From contig NZ_JBDWXV010000018.1 of NCBI RefSeq assembly GCF_039982735.1, positions 1 through 64,000 of the forward strand: DNA of 64,000 nucleotides, in the 5' to 3' direction. The notes beneath the pieces are model-generated. The model saw nothing but the letters and a program-made list of their open reading frames with translations, ran no database searches and was not told where the DNA came from. This DNA comes from Saccharospirillum sp039982735. Lineage in GTDB: Bacteria > Pseudomonadota > Gammaproteobacteria > Pseudomonadales > Natronospirillaceae. Shown one piece after another: positions 43,140-51,608 of this stretch. Each line of letters starts with the position of its first letter. The first letter of the stretch is position 1. The position numbers and the translations under genes are program-made.

Positions 43140-44696
43140 GTGAAACGCGTCGTCCAATCCCTGCTTTTCGGACTGGTTGCACTGACCAGCAGTCCACTAT
43201 GGGCCGAAACGCCCCCCAACGTCCTGATTGTCGGTCAGATTGCCGAGCCACAATCTCTGGACCCTCACGCGGTTACCGCGGTTAACGATTTCCGCATTCT
43301 GGTGAATGTCTATGACGGGCTGGTGCGCTATGCCGACGGCACCCTGAACGTAGAGCCTTCACTGGCGACAGATTGGACCATCAGTGACGATGGTCTGGAA
43401 TACACCTTTAATCTGCGTGACGACGTGTCATTTCACGATGGCTCGCCCTTCAATGCCGAAGCCGTGGTGTTCAATTTCGAACGCATGCTGAACGAAGACC
43501 ACCCTTACTACGACACTGGCCCCTTCCCGCTGGCGTTCTATTTCGGTCAGGTGGATACCGTTGAAGCAGTCAGTGAATATCAGGTTAAATTTACGCTGAC
43601 CGAGCCATTTGCTCCTTTTCTGTCGAACCTGGCGTACCCCACCGGTCTGATCATTTCTCCGCAAGCGGTGCGTGAACATGGCGAGGAAGTCGGGCGTAAC
43701 CCGTCCGGTACAGGTGCGTTTCAGTTTGAAGAGTGGCAGGCCAACCAGCGCGTGGTCGTCACCCGCAATCCGGATTACTGGGACGGCGCGCCGTCATTGG
43801 AAGCTGTGGTCTTCCGCCCCATTACCGATGCCAATACCCGGGTGGCAGAAATGTTGTCCGGCGGTATTGATCTGATGGTTGAAGTCCCGCCCGATAATGT
43901 CTCGACCTTTGTAGATGACGGGTCATTTGAGCTGTACGAGCAGGCAGGTCCACACCTGTGGTTCCTGATTCTCAATATGAAGGAAGCGCCGTTTAACAAC
44001 AAAGCGATGCGCCAGGCTGTGAACTACGCCATCGATAAAGAATCACTGGTGAATGATATCCTGCAGGGCACAGCGACGGTCGCCACCGGGCCAACACCAC
44101 CGGCCTTTGGCTGGGCCTACAACGACGATCTGGAACCATACCCCTACGATCCGGACCGCGCTCGTGAACTGATCGCCGAAGCCGGTGGTGAGGGTGCCGA
44201 AATAACTTTCTATGTCACCGAAGGCGGCTCGGGCATGCTCGACCCCATTTCCATGGGTACGGCCATTCAGGCCGATCTGGCTGCCGTAGGACTGGATGTC
44301 AGCATCGAAACCTATGAGTGGAATACCTTCCTCGGCGAAGTAAACCCCGGTCTGGAAGGCAAGGCGGACATGGCCGAAATGGCCTGGATGACCAACGACC
44401 CGGATACCCTGCCGTTCCTGGCATTGCGCACTGAAGCCTTCCCGGAAAATGGGGGGTTCAACTCCGGCTACTACAGCAACCCTGAAGTGGACGAACTGCT
44501 GAACCAGGCCCGTACCAGTACCAATCAGGACGAACGTGCGCGGCTGTACCGGGAAATGCAGGCTATTGTTTATGACGATGCACCCTGGGCTTTTATCGCC
44601 AACTGGCAGCAAAACGCCGTGGCGACCGATGCGGTCGAGAACTTCAAGTTACAGCCCTCCTTCTTGCTGCAATTGCAGGATGTGAGCAAGCCGTAA
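43140..44696 (+). CDS. Oligopeptide ABC substrate-binding protein (SBP_bac_5)
   Basis: A 518-aa DppA/OppA-type receptor. GTG start 43140 has AGAGAGG upstream. The signal peptide ends at LWAETP. PQSLDPHAVTAVNDFRILVNVYDGLVRY, YTFNLRDDVSFHDGSPFNAEAVVFNFERML and AMRQAVNYAIDKESLV are typical. Substrate could be a peptide, an opine or an acylated amino acid. It is separated from the permease genes by 320 bp holding hairpins and a palindromic repeat. Confidence 0.93.
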   Translation: MKRVVQSLLFGLVALTSSPLWAETPPNVLIVGQIAEPQSLDPHAVTAVNDFRILVNVYDGLVRYADGTLNVEPSLATDWTISDDGLEYTFNLRDDVSFHDGSPFNAEAVVFNFERMLNEDHPYYDTGPFPLAFYFGQVDTVEAVSEYQVKFTLTEPFAPFLSNLAYPTGLIISPQAVREHGEEVGRNPSGTGAFQFEEWQANQRVVVTRNPDYWDGAPSLEAVVFRPITDANTRVAEMLSGGIDLMVEVPPDNVSTFVDDGSFELYEQAGPHLWFLILNMKEAPFNNKAMRQAVNYAIDKESLVNDILQGTATVATGPTPPAFGWAYNDDLEPYPYDPDRARELIAEAGGEGAEITFYVTEGGSGMLDPISMGTAIQADLAAVGLDVSIETYEWNTFLGEVNPGLEGKADMAEMAWMTNDPDTLPFLALRTEAFPENGGFNSGYYSNPEVDELLNQARTSTNQDERARLYREMQAIVYDDAPWAFIANWQQNAVATDAVENFKLQPSFLLQLQDVSKP

Positions 44697-44705
44697 TTGA
44701 GCTGA

Positions 44706-44764
44706 GGTCGGCCTGTGTGCCGACCGAACCCTGTCGGCCGGTGCCATGAAGTGAAGCACTGGCC
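44706..44764 (+). terminator. Two hairpins after the substrate-binding protein gene
   Basis: A perfect 7-bp hairpin GGTCGGC-N6-GCCGACC (44706-44725) is followed by GGCCGGTGC/GCACTGGCC (44736-44744 with 44756-44764, one mismatch), then GGGGGTTT. They probably attenuate or stabilise the receptor transcript, giving more receptor than permease. Confidence 0.5.
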
Positions 44765-44812
44765 GGGGGTTTCTATTACCAACTCAAGTTGGGTGGCTAT
44801 CGTCCGCGTCGG

Positions 44813-44948
44813 CCACCGGTGATGCCTCTGCGGGGTCGGCGAAATCCGTCCTGGCGGTCCGACGTCTCGTGCTCGCTGCGCTCGTGCTAAAACGCTCCTG
44901 GCGTTTTAGTCCCTGCTGCGGACTTCCCCGCAGAGGCATCACCAGCAC
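44813..44948. repeat. Palindromic intergenic repeat, copy 4
   Basis: Outer arms (44813-44836, 44925-44948) pair through GGTGATGCCTCTGCGGGG / CCCCGCAGAGGCATCACC. The inside starts AAATCCGTCC like copies 1 and 5, but ends in the hairpin CTAAAACGC-TCCTG-GCGTTTTAG (44887-44909), shared with copy 3 rather than copies 1, 2 and 5. Confidence 0.8.
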
Positions 44949-45016
44949 CCGCCGCTAGCATTGTGCAAACTCCGGGACTTGAGTTATCAAGATCTTATTA
45001 TCAGGCAGGGTGTTTT

Positions 45017-45976
45017 ATGCGCAGTCCTATCTGGCCATATATTGGTAAACGACTGGTAATGACCTTACCTGTTTTACTGGGCCTGACCCTCATCGTCTTT
45101 TTTATCATGGCGCTGATTCCGGGTGACCCCGCGACCGCCATTCTGGGGTCCTACGCCACGCCCGAAAACGTGGCCCGGCTCAATGCCCAATTGGGTTTGG
45201 ATAAGCCCCTGGTCAGTCAGTATTTCACCTGGCTGGGCAATCTGTTGCAGGGCGATCTCGGGCGTTCCTTTAACCAGAACCGTGAGGTACTGGACATTGT
45301 GAACGAACGGTTTGGGGCCACGTTAATTCTGGCCGGTACGGCGTTGGTATTGTGTTCGATCATGGGGTTACTGGTCGGCATTATTTCAGCCGTCAAACAG
45401 TACGGGTTCGTCGATAAAGTGCTGACGCTGATTGTACTGATCGGCATTTCCACGCCCGCTTTCTGGCTGGGTCTGCTGATGATCATGTTGTTCGCGGTTG
45501 AATGGCGGCTGTTGCCCGCCAGCGGCATGTACGCCGTTTATGGTGGAGGTGACTTGCCCGATCTGATCCGGCACCTGATTCTGCCCGCCGGTACGCTGGC
45601 TTTTATTGCCACCGGTGTGATTGCGCGACTGACCCGGGCCAGCATGCTTGAAGTATTGCGCCAGGATTATATTCGTACCGCCCGGGCCAAAGGGCTGTCC
45701 GAGCGACGGGTAATATATCGACACGCCTTCAAGGCTGCCCTGGTCAGTATCGTCCCTGTTATCGGTATACAGGCCGGTTTTGTGCTGGGCGGAGCCGTCT
45801 ACATCGAAACGGTTTTTCAATGGCCGGGCATCGGCAGCATGCTGGTGACCGCAATTTCCACGCGAGATCTGTTGCTGGTGCAGGGTGGGGTGCTCGTTGT
45901 GGCGGCTGCCTATGTGTTCTTTAATCTGCTTGCCGACGTGGTGCAGGTGTTGCTGGATCCGAGGGTGACGTCATGA
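45017..45976 (+). CDS. Oligopeptide ABC permease (DppB-like)
   Basis: A 319-aa permease starting MRSPIWPYIGKRLVMTLPVLLGLTLIVFFI; the frame opens earlier at 44963. It has the DppB pattern with LIPGDPA, GDLGRSF, RATFGATLILAGTAL-like RFGATL and the permease EAA loop DYIRTARAKGLSERRVIYRHAFK. Six membrane segments. Stop overlaps the next gene by ATGA. Confidence 0.92.
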   Translation: MRSPIWPYIGKRLVMTLPVLLGLTLIVFFIMALIPGDPATAILGSYATPENVARLNAQLGLDKPLVSQYFTWLGNLLQGDLGRSFNQNREVLDIVNERFGATLILAGTALVLCSIMGLLVGIISAVKQYGFVDKVLTLIVLIGISTPAFWLGLLMIMLFAVEWRLLPASGMYAVYGGGDLPDLIRHLILPAGTLAFIATGVIARLTRASMLEVLRQDYIRTARAKGLSERRVIYRHAFKAALVSIVPVIGIQAGFVLGGAVYIETVFQWPGIGSMLVTAISTRDLLLVQGGVLVVAAAYVFFNLLADVVQVLLDPRVTS

Positions 45977-47895
45977 CGGTGGCCAATGCTAGCGGATCGG
46001 GTATGACCCGAAAATCGGGCCGGGCAGGGCCATTTAAACTGCTGATGCGTAACCAGTTGGCGGGCTTTGGGTTGGTGGTGCTTGCCATTGTCTTGTTACT
46101 GGTTGTGGTAACACCCTGGTTGCCATTGGCCGATCCAAATATTACCGACCCGGCACAGCGGTTGTTGCCGCCGTTGACACCGGGTAACTGGCTGGGAACC
46201 GACCAGCTTGGTCGCGATATGTTGTCGCGCCTGCTCTGGGGTACCCGGGTCTCCCTGGCGGTGGGCATTGTCGCGACGCTGGTGGCAGCGACGCTCGGTT
46301 CTACCATTGGGTTACTGGCCGGGTATTTTGGCGGACGGGTTGATGGCATTCTGATGCGCGGCATCGACATGCTGATGGCCTTTCCTTACATCCTGCTGGC
46401 ACTGGCTATCGTTGCGGTGCTCGGGCCCGGCTTGTTGAATGCGCTGTACGCTATTGCCATTGTTAATATTCCGTTTTTCGCCAGAAACGTTCGGGGCGTG
46501 GTGGTGACATTGCGCAACCGGGAATTCGTAGATGCGGCCCGCTTGTCGGGAAAGGGCGATGCGTTGATTGTGCTGACCGAAGTCTTGCCTAATGTGCTGC
46601 CGGTGATTGTGATCACCATGTCGACCACCGTTGGCTGGATGATTCTGGAAACTGCGGGCCTTTCGTTTCTGGGGCTGGGTGCTCAACCACCCACAGCCGA
46701 TCTGGGCTCCATTCTTGGTGAAGGTCGGCGGCTGATTATCAATGCCCCCCATGTGGCAACCTTGCCCGGTCTGGTAATCTTTATTCTGGTGATGAGCATT
46801 AACCTGCTCGGTGACGGCGTACGCGATGCGCTCGACCCACGCTTGAAAGCCGGTGCCCTGATGCGCCCGGCAGCCAGAACCCGGGTTGCCAGCGCGGCTA
46901 AGAAAGCTCCGGCACAGCCGCAGCACGGGTTGTTGGATGTGGTTGAATTGCGCACCGAGTTCCATATTGGTTCTGAAGTGCACCGGGCAGTCAACGGACC
47001 CAGTTTTTCCATAGCGCCCGGCGAGTGCCTGGGCATCATCGGTGAGTCGGGCTCTGGCAAGTCGGTTACGGCGATGTCGTTGCTGGGGCTGGTGGCGTCG
47101 CCGCCGGGCACCATTATGGATGGCCAGGTGAATTATCGGGATGAGAACCTGCTGGCGGTTGACGATAACCGGTTGCGCACCCTGCGCGGCGGTGAATTGG
47201 CCTATATCTTTCAGGACCCGCTGTCGACCCTGCACCCGCTGTTTTCAATTGGTGATCAACTGGTGGAAGCACTCCGGGCGCACCAGCCATTGAGTTATCA
47301 GTCGGCCTGGGAAAAAGCGGTGGCGCTGCTCGAACAGGTACGGATTCCGAACGCCAAGGCACGGGCGAAGGTGTACCCGCATCAGTTGTCGGGCGGCATG
47401 CGCCAGCGAGTCAGTATTGCCATGGCGCTGGCCAACGAACCACAGTTGATCATTGCCGACGAGCCGACCACCGCACTGGATGTGACCGTTCAGGCGCAGG
47501 TGCTGAAATTATTGAATCAACTTCGTCACGAACAAAACTCGAGCCTGATGTTTATTACTCATGACTTTGGCGTAGTGGCTGAACTGTGCGACCGGGTTGC
47601 GGTGATGTATGCCGGTGAACTGGTTGAGGTGGGCCCGGTCGCCGAGGTGCTGGCCCGGCCAGTTCATCCCTATACCCGGCGATTGATCGCCTGCGTTCCG
47701 GATGTGAACCGGATAGCAGACCGGTTGACTGAAATACCTGGCTTGCCACCGAAGGTGAACGACTTGCCGGTCGGCTGCAAGTTTGCCGATCGGTGCGACC
47801 AGGTAACCGACGCCTGCCGGGCCGCCCCGGTCGAACTGGAAACATTGACCGACAGCCGGCAAGCACGCTGCATCTTTGCGCGGGAGGTATTATGA
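45973..47895 (+). CDS. Fused oligopeptide ABC permease-ATPase (DppC-DppD)
   Basis: A 640-aa fusion. Residues 1-290 form a DppC-like permease (GTDQLGRDMLSRLLWGTRVSLAVG; EAA loop FVDAARLSGKGDALIVLTEVLPN). After a linker of about 30 residues rich in Ala, Pro and Lys, residues about 318-640 form a DppD-like ATPase: Walker A GESGSGKS, signature LSGGMRQRVSIAMAL, Walker B LIIADEPT and an oligopeptide-type C-terminus with CKFADRC. The reading frame is continuous. Start overlaps the DppB stop, and its stop overlaps the next ATPase (ATGA). Confidence 0.93.
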   Translation: MTVANASGSGMTRKSGRAGPFKLLMRNQLAGFGLVVLAIVLLLVVVTPWLPLADPNITDPAQRLLPPLTPGNWLGTDQLGRDMLSRLLWGTRVSLAVGIVATLVAATLGSTIGLLAGYFGGRVDGILMRGIDMLMAFPYILLALAIVAVLGPGLLNALYAIAIVNIPFFARNVRGVVVTLRNREFVDAARLSGKGDALIVLTEVLPNVLPVIVITMSTTVGWMILETAGLSFLGLGAQPPTADLGSILGEGRRLIINAPHVATLPGLVIFILVMSINLLGDGVRDALDPRLKAGALMRPAARTRVASAAKKAPAQPQHGLLDVVELRTEFHIGSEVHRAVNGPSFSIAPGECLGIIGESGSGKSVTAMSLLGLVASPPGTIMDGQVNYRDENLLAVDDNRLRTLRGGELAYIFQDPLSTLHPLFSIGDQLVEALRAHQPLSYQSAWEKAVALLEQVRIPNAKARAKVYPHQLSGGMRQRVSIAMALANEPQLIIADEPTTALDVTVQAQVLKLLNQLRHEQNSSLMFITHDFGVVAELCDRVAVMYAGELVEVGPVAEVLARPVHPYTRRLIACVPDVNRIADRLTEIPGLPPKVNDLPVGCKFADRCDQVTDACRAAPVELETLTDSRQARCIFAREVL

Positions 47896-48890
47896 CAACC
47901 CAGACCAAGCTGGAAGTCAGTGATCTGGTTAAACACTTTGGTGGCGGGCTGTCGCTCATGCGCAAACGCCGTCCGTCGGTACAAGCCGTTCGGGGTATTA
48001 CACTGAAGGTGATTGCCGGTGAAATTTTAGGCGTGGTAGGGGAGTCCGGGTGTGGCAAATCCACGCTGGCTAAAATGCTGGTGGGGCTCGACCAGCCGAG
48101 CGAAGGTACTATTCAACTGGATGGCAACGATCTGGTGGGCGCCAACGGCAAGGTGAACCTCAAGCAGCACGCGCGTCGGGTTCAGTATATTTTTCAGGAT
48201 CCGATTTCTTCGTTGAACCCGCGTAAAACCATTCGTGATATTTTGTCTGCACCGCTTATTTACTTGCAAGGCCTGTCGGCAGAGCAACGCCAAAGCCGGC
48301 TGGAGGAACTGATGACACAAGTGAATCTGCGTCCTGAATTTCTGGAACGCTACCCTCATGAGTTTTCCGGTGGTCAGGCTCAGCGCATTGGTGTAGCCCG
48401 GGCGTTGGCCGCAGAGGCGGACGTGCTGATACTGGATGAACCGGTCTCTGCGCTGGATGTCTCGGTTCAGGCGCAAGTGCTGAACCTGTTCAAGGATTTG
48501 CGTGAATCGCTGCATTTGACCTATGTATTTATCAGTCACGATTTGGGCGTGGTGCGAAATTTCTGCGACCGGGTGGCGGTCATGTACCTGGGGAGGGTGG
48601 TCGAGGAGGGGCCGGTCGAGGCTATATTCAGTCAGCCACGCCACCCCTACACCCAGCGATTGCTCGACAGTGTTCCCGGTCAGTTGGTGCGCAAGTTGCC
48701 AGCAGAAGACGATGCGGTCGAATTACCCGACCCGATGCATCCGCCGGTCGGCTGTGCATTCGCCGCGCGTTGCCCGGTGGCGACGGCTGAATGCCGGCAG
48801 TCCGATCCCGAGCTGGATGCACTGGCGACCGGCCACCGGGTGGCGTGTTATCATCCGTTGTCTCCACCGGATGCGAATAACCATGACTAA
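47892..48890 (+). CDS. Oligopeptide ABC ATPase (DppF-like)
   Basis: A 332-aa ATPase starting MTTQTKLEVSDLVKHFGGG at ATG 47892, with GGGAGG upstream; the frame opens earlier at 47793. Walker A is GESGCGKST, the signature is FSGGQAQRIGVARAL, Walker B VLILDEPVSALDVS, and the cysteine-rich C-terminus CAFAARCPVATAEC is typical. It is the second ATPase of the transporter, the first being fused to the permease. Confidence 0.94.
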   Translation: MTTQTKLEVSDLVKHFGGGLSLMRKRRPSVQAVRGITLKVIAGEILGVVGESGCGKSTLAKMLVGLDQPSEGTIQLDGNDLVGANGKVNLKQHARRVQYIFQDPISSLNPRKTIRDILSAPLIYLQGLSAEQRQSRLEELMTQVNLRPEFLERYPHEFSGGQAQRIGVARALAAEADVLILDEPVSALDVSVQAQVLNLFKDLRESLHLTYVFISHDLGVVRNFCDRVAVMYLGRVVEEGPVEAIFSQPRHPYTQRLLDSVPGQLVRKLPAEDDAVELPDPMHPPVGCAFAARCPVATAECRQSDPELDALATGHRVACYHPLSPPDANNHD

Positions 48891-49623
48891 ACGTTCCGAC
48901 CAGGTTGCCGATGCGTTAAAAGGGCTGATCGCAGAGCACCGGTTGAAGCCGGGCGATCGGCTTCCTCAGGAAAAAGACCTGATGGTGCAGTTTGCCGCCA
49001 GCAAGGGTACTGTGCGTGAAGCGTTAAAGGCACTCGATACCCAGGGCCTGATTGTCACGCGAACCGGCCCTGGCGGCGGTGCCTTCGTCGCCGACGTACC
49101 GCCCGACCGCGCGATGTCGCTACTTGCCAACTATTTTTATTTTAAAGACATCACCATTCACGATATCTACCAACTGCGTGTTCATCTGGAGCCGGAGCTT
49201 GCCGCTTCAGTCTGTGGTCGTTTGTCGAACGATGATTTTCAGCGCTTGCAGAACACCATGACCATCTACGATGCACCGCCCAAAAACCAGAAGGAAGAGC
49301 ACTCCCAGCGCCTGGCTGAACTGAGTTTTCATGAAGTGCTGGTCGATTTGTGCCCCAACCCCATTCTGAGTTTTACCTGTCATTTTTTACTCGGCCTGCT
49401 CAAAAATCTGCGCCTTTGCCACGACATCTATGACCTGCCCAACCCGGAACTCTGGGAAACCGGCCGGCATTTTCAGATGCAGTTGTTAGGCGCCCTTAAG
49501 CGCAAAGATGAAGAAGAGGTTCGTCGTGTCATGCGCGCCCATATGATCCGAGCTGAAAGTCTGATGCAGGCTCAGGAAACCATCGTGCTTGATGAGTTTT
49601 TGCCGTCGAAAAGACTGCCTTGA
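48883..49623 (+). CDS. FadR-type GntR-family transcriptional regulator
   Basis: A 246-aa regulator of the GntR family with an FCD domain. The winged helix includes DQVADALKGLIAEHRLKPGDRLPQEKDLMVQFAASKGTVREALKAL and TRTGPGGGAFV. The FCD core shows EPELAASVCGRLSNDD and HRFHE-type LSFHEVLV. Start ATG 48883 overlaps the DppF stop by 8 bases. As last gene of the oligopeptide operon it probably controls it and the divergent amidohydrolase unit; the paired palindromes at 42980-43025 are candidate sites. Confidence 0.9.
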   Translation: MTKRSDQVADALKGLIAEHRLKPGDRLPQEKDLMVQFAASKGTVREALKALDTQGLIVTRTGPGGGAFVADVPPDRAMSLLANYFYFKDITIHDIYQLRVHLEPELAASVCGRLSNDDFQRLQNTMTIYDAPPKNQKEEHSQRLAELSFHEVLVDLCPNPILSFTCHFLLGLLKNLRLCHDIYDLPNPELWETGRHFQMQLLGALKRKDEEEVRRVMRAHMIRAESLMQAQETIVLDEFLPSKRLP

Positions 49624-49630
49624 CAGGGCG

Positions 49631-51460
49631 CTAGTTGCCTTTCAACAACGCAGCCAATTGTTCAAACGGCATAGGTCGATGCAGCAGGTAGCCTTGTAAA
49701 TAGGCGCAGCCCTGTGCCTGCAGCCAGTCTGCCTGGGTGACTGTCTCAACGCCTTCAGCGACCACCGACATACCCATGCCCCGTGCCAAACCAAGTATCG
49801 ACAGAGTAATGGCTTTATCATCCTGTTTGTCGGGCAGGCCCGAAACAAAGGAACGATCAATTTTCAAGTGGGTAAAGGGCAGGTGTTTGAGTCGAGACAG
49901 CGAAGAATAGCCGGTTCCGAAATCGTCAATCGACAGGCTGGCGCCCATTTCGACCAGGGTGGTCAGATTGTCGAGAAGGGATTTGGTATCACTCTCAATG
50001 GCGTCTTCGGTGACTTCAAAATCCAGTGTCGAGGCGGGAAGTTGGGCGCGTTGCAACTGGTTGCGCACGGAACCGGCGAACTCCGGGTCCAATAACTGTT
50101 CGGCTGATAAATTCAAACTGATGCCAGGAATCGATACACCCTGGTCACGCAGTGTCAACACGTCTTCCAGTACGGTTTCCAGCATGGCCTGGCCCAGATC
50201 TTTCATCAGGTTGGCAGAGCGCACGAGGTTCAGAAAACCATCGGGGCTGATCAGTCCCCGTTCCGGGTGTTGCCAGCGAACCAGGGCTTCAACACTGACG
50301 ATCTTCTGGCTAAAGGCATCGACGATTGGCTGGTAATAGGCCACCAGCTCGCGCGAGGCGATGGCGTGGCGCATTTCGGCTTCGGCCTGGAATTGCTGGC
50401 GTGCTTGTATGGACAGGTCGGCATTGAAAAACCGGGCCTGGCCACGCCCGCATTCCTTGGCCTGATACATGGCCGCTTCGGCTTGTTTGAGCAGACTCTG
50501 AGGGTCTTTGCTGTCGGCCGGGTAGAGGCTGATGCCTATGGATACGGTAGTCGCGACGTCGACCTCCGTCATCGACAAGGGTTGAGACAACAACGCCTGA
50601 ATCTGATCGGCCACCTGACGTAACGCTTCCGGTTCTGTTGTGTGGCGCAGCAACAGTAGAAATTCATCGCCACCACTGCGGGCAACCTTTTCCTTGCCAC
50701 TGATGCGCAGCGATTGGAGCCGGCTGGCGGTTTCCTGAATCAGATGGTTGCCAATGGTCTCGCCCATACCGTCATTGATGCTTTTGATTCGGTCGATGTC
50801 GATCCAGAATACGGCCATTGACGGTGTGGTCTTTTCAGTTTTGCACAGATACTCCAGGTGCTTGCGAAAGGCGCGAAGATTTGGCAAGCCCGTCAGTTCA
50901 TCGTAGTGGCTGATAAAATCGAGAGCTTGCTGTGAGGCATGCCAGGCCTCATAGGAATTGATAAGGCTAATGGTGTCGGCCACCACCGTAACGATTGAAA
51001 TTTCGGGCAGTGTCCAGGCACGATGGCTGGTCGCTTCCAGACAAATAACACCGCTGAGATTGCTGCCATCGAACACGGGCGCATCCAGAATGGATTCAAT
51101 GCCCAGCGGCTGCAGGTAGGAATGGTTGAATTGCCGGGTTCGGGGGTCGGTCGGTGCATGGCCGGCATCAATAACTTCCGCGGTTAGCATGGCCTCGAAA
51201 TACAAGGGGTTTTGCTCGCGGCTCAGGGTGGTGGCGTCGGTAAAGATGCCGTCGCTGAGTGTATTCAGGCACTCCAGATTAATGGCGTCGCCGCTGTCGG
51301 TCAGTTTCCACACGCTGACGCGTTCTACGCGCAGCAGACGGCCGCACAGATCCAGCAAAGCCGACATCTTTTCAATACGGGAACTCTGGATGAACGCCGA
51401 GTCATGGCTGAGTGACATCAGAGCTCGGTGGTATTCAATGAACTCTTCATTTTGATTCAT
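49631..51460 (-). CDS. GAF-GGDEF-EAL c-di-GMP protein
   Basis: A 609-aa protein beginning MNQNEEFIEYHRALMSL at ATG 51460; ATG 51505 is also in frame and neither has a strong ribosome site. A GAF-like sensor (about 25-170) leads to GGDEF (ARSGGDEFLLL, intact SGGDEF) and EAL (SVEALVRWQHPERG, EVTEDAIES, DDFGTGYSSLSRL, KIDRSFV, AEGVET). Both catalytic halves look complete, unlike the GDDEF variant at 12787-14649. Likely a bifunctional or regulated c-di-GMP enzyme. Convergent with the FadR-type gene. Confidence 0.92.
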   Translation of the reverse strand: MNQNEEFIEYHRALMSLSHDSAFIQSSRIEKMSALLDLCGRLLRVERVSVWKLTDSGDAINLECLNTLSDGIFTDATTLSREQNPLYFEAMLTAEVIDAGHAPTDPRTRQFNHSYLQPLGIESILDAPVFDGSNLSGVICLEATSHRAWTLPEISIVTVVADTISLINSYEAWHASQQALDFISHYDELTGLPNLRAFRKHLEYLCKTEKTTPSMAVFWIDIDRIKSINDGMGETIGNHLIQETASRLQSLRISGKEKVARSGGDEFLLLLRHTTEPEALRQVADQIQALLSQPLSMTEVDVATTVSIGISLYPADSKDPQSLLKQAEAAMYQAKECGRGQARFFNADLSIQARQQFQAEAEMRHAIASRELVAYYQPIVDAFSQKIVSVEALVRWQHPERGLISPDGFLNLVRSANLMKDLGQAMLETVLEDVLTLRDQGVSIPGISLNLSAEQLLDPEFAGSVRNQLQRAQLPASTLDFEVTEDAIESDTKSLLDNLTTLVEMGASLSIDDFGTGYSSLSRLKHLPFTHLKIDRSFVSGLPDKQDDKAITLSILGLARGMGMSVVAEGVETVTQADWLQAQGCAYLQGYLLHRPMPFEQLAALLKGN

Positions 51461-51608
51461 TGCGGAGACTGTACTGCCCGGGTCCGTTGTGCAAGGGGGT
51501 ATCATCCGGATACGCCCCGGTCACGGGGTTAGAACCAACAGCGGTACAACCGGTACTGCTGCTTACAGGAGGCTGGCGAACAAGCGCCCTATGTTACGAT
51601 TAATCCGG

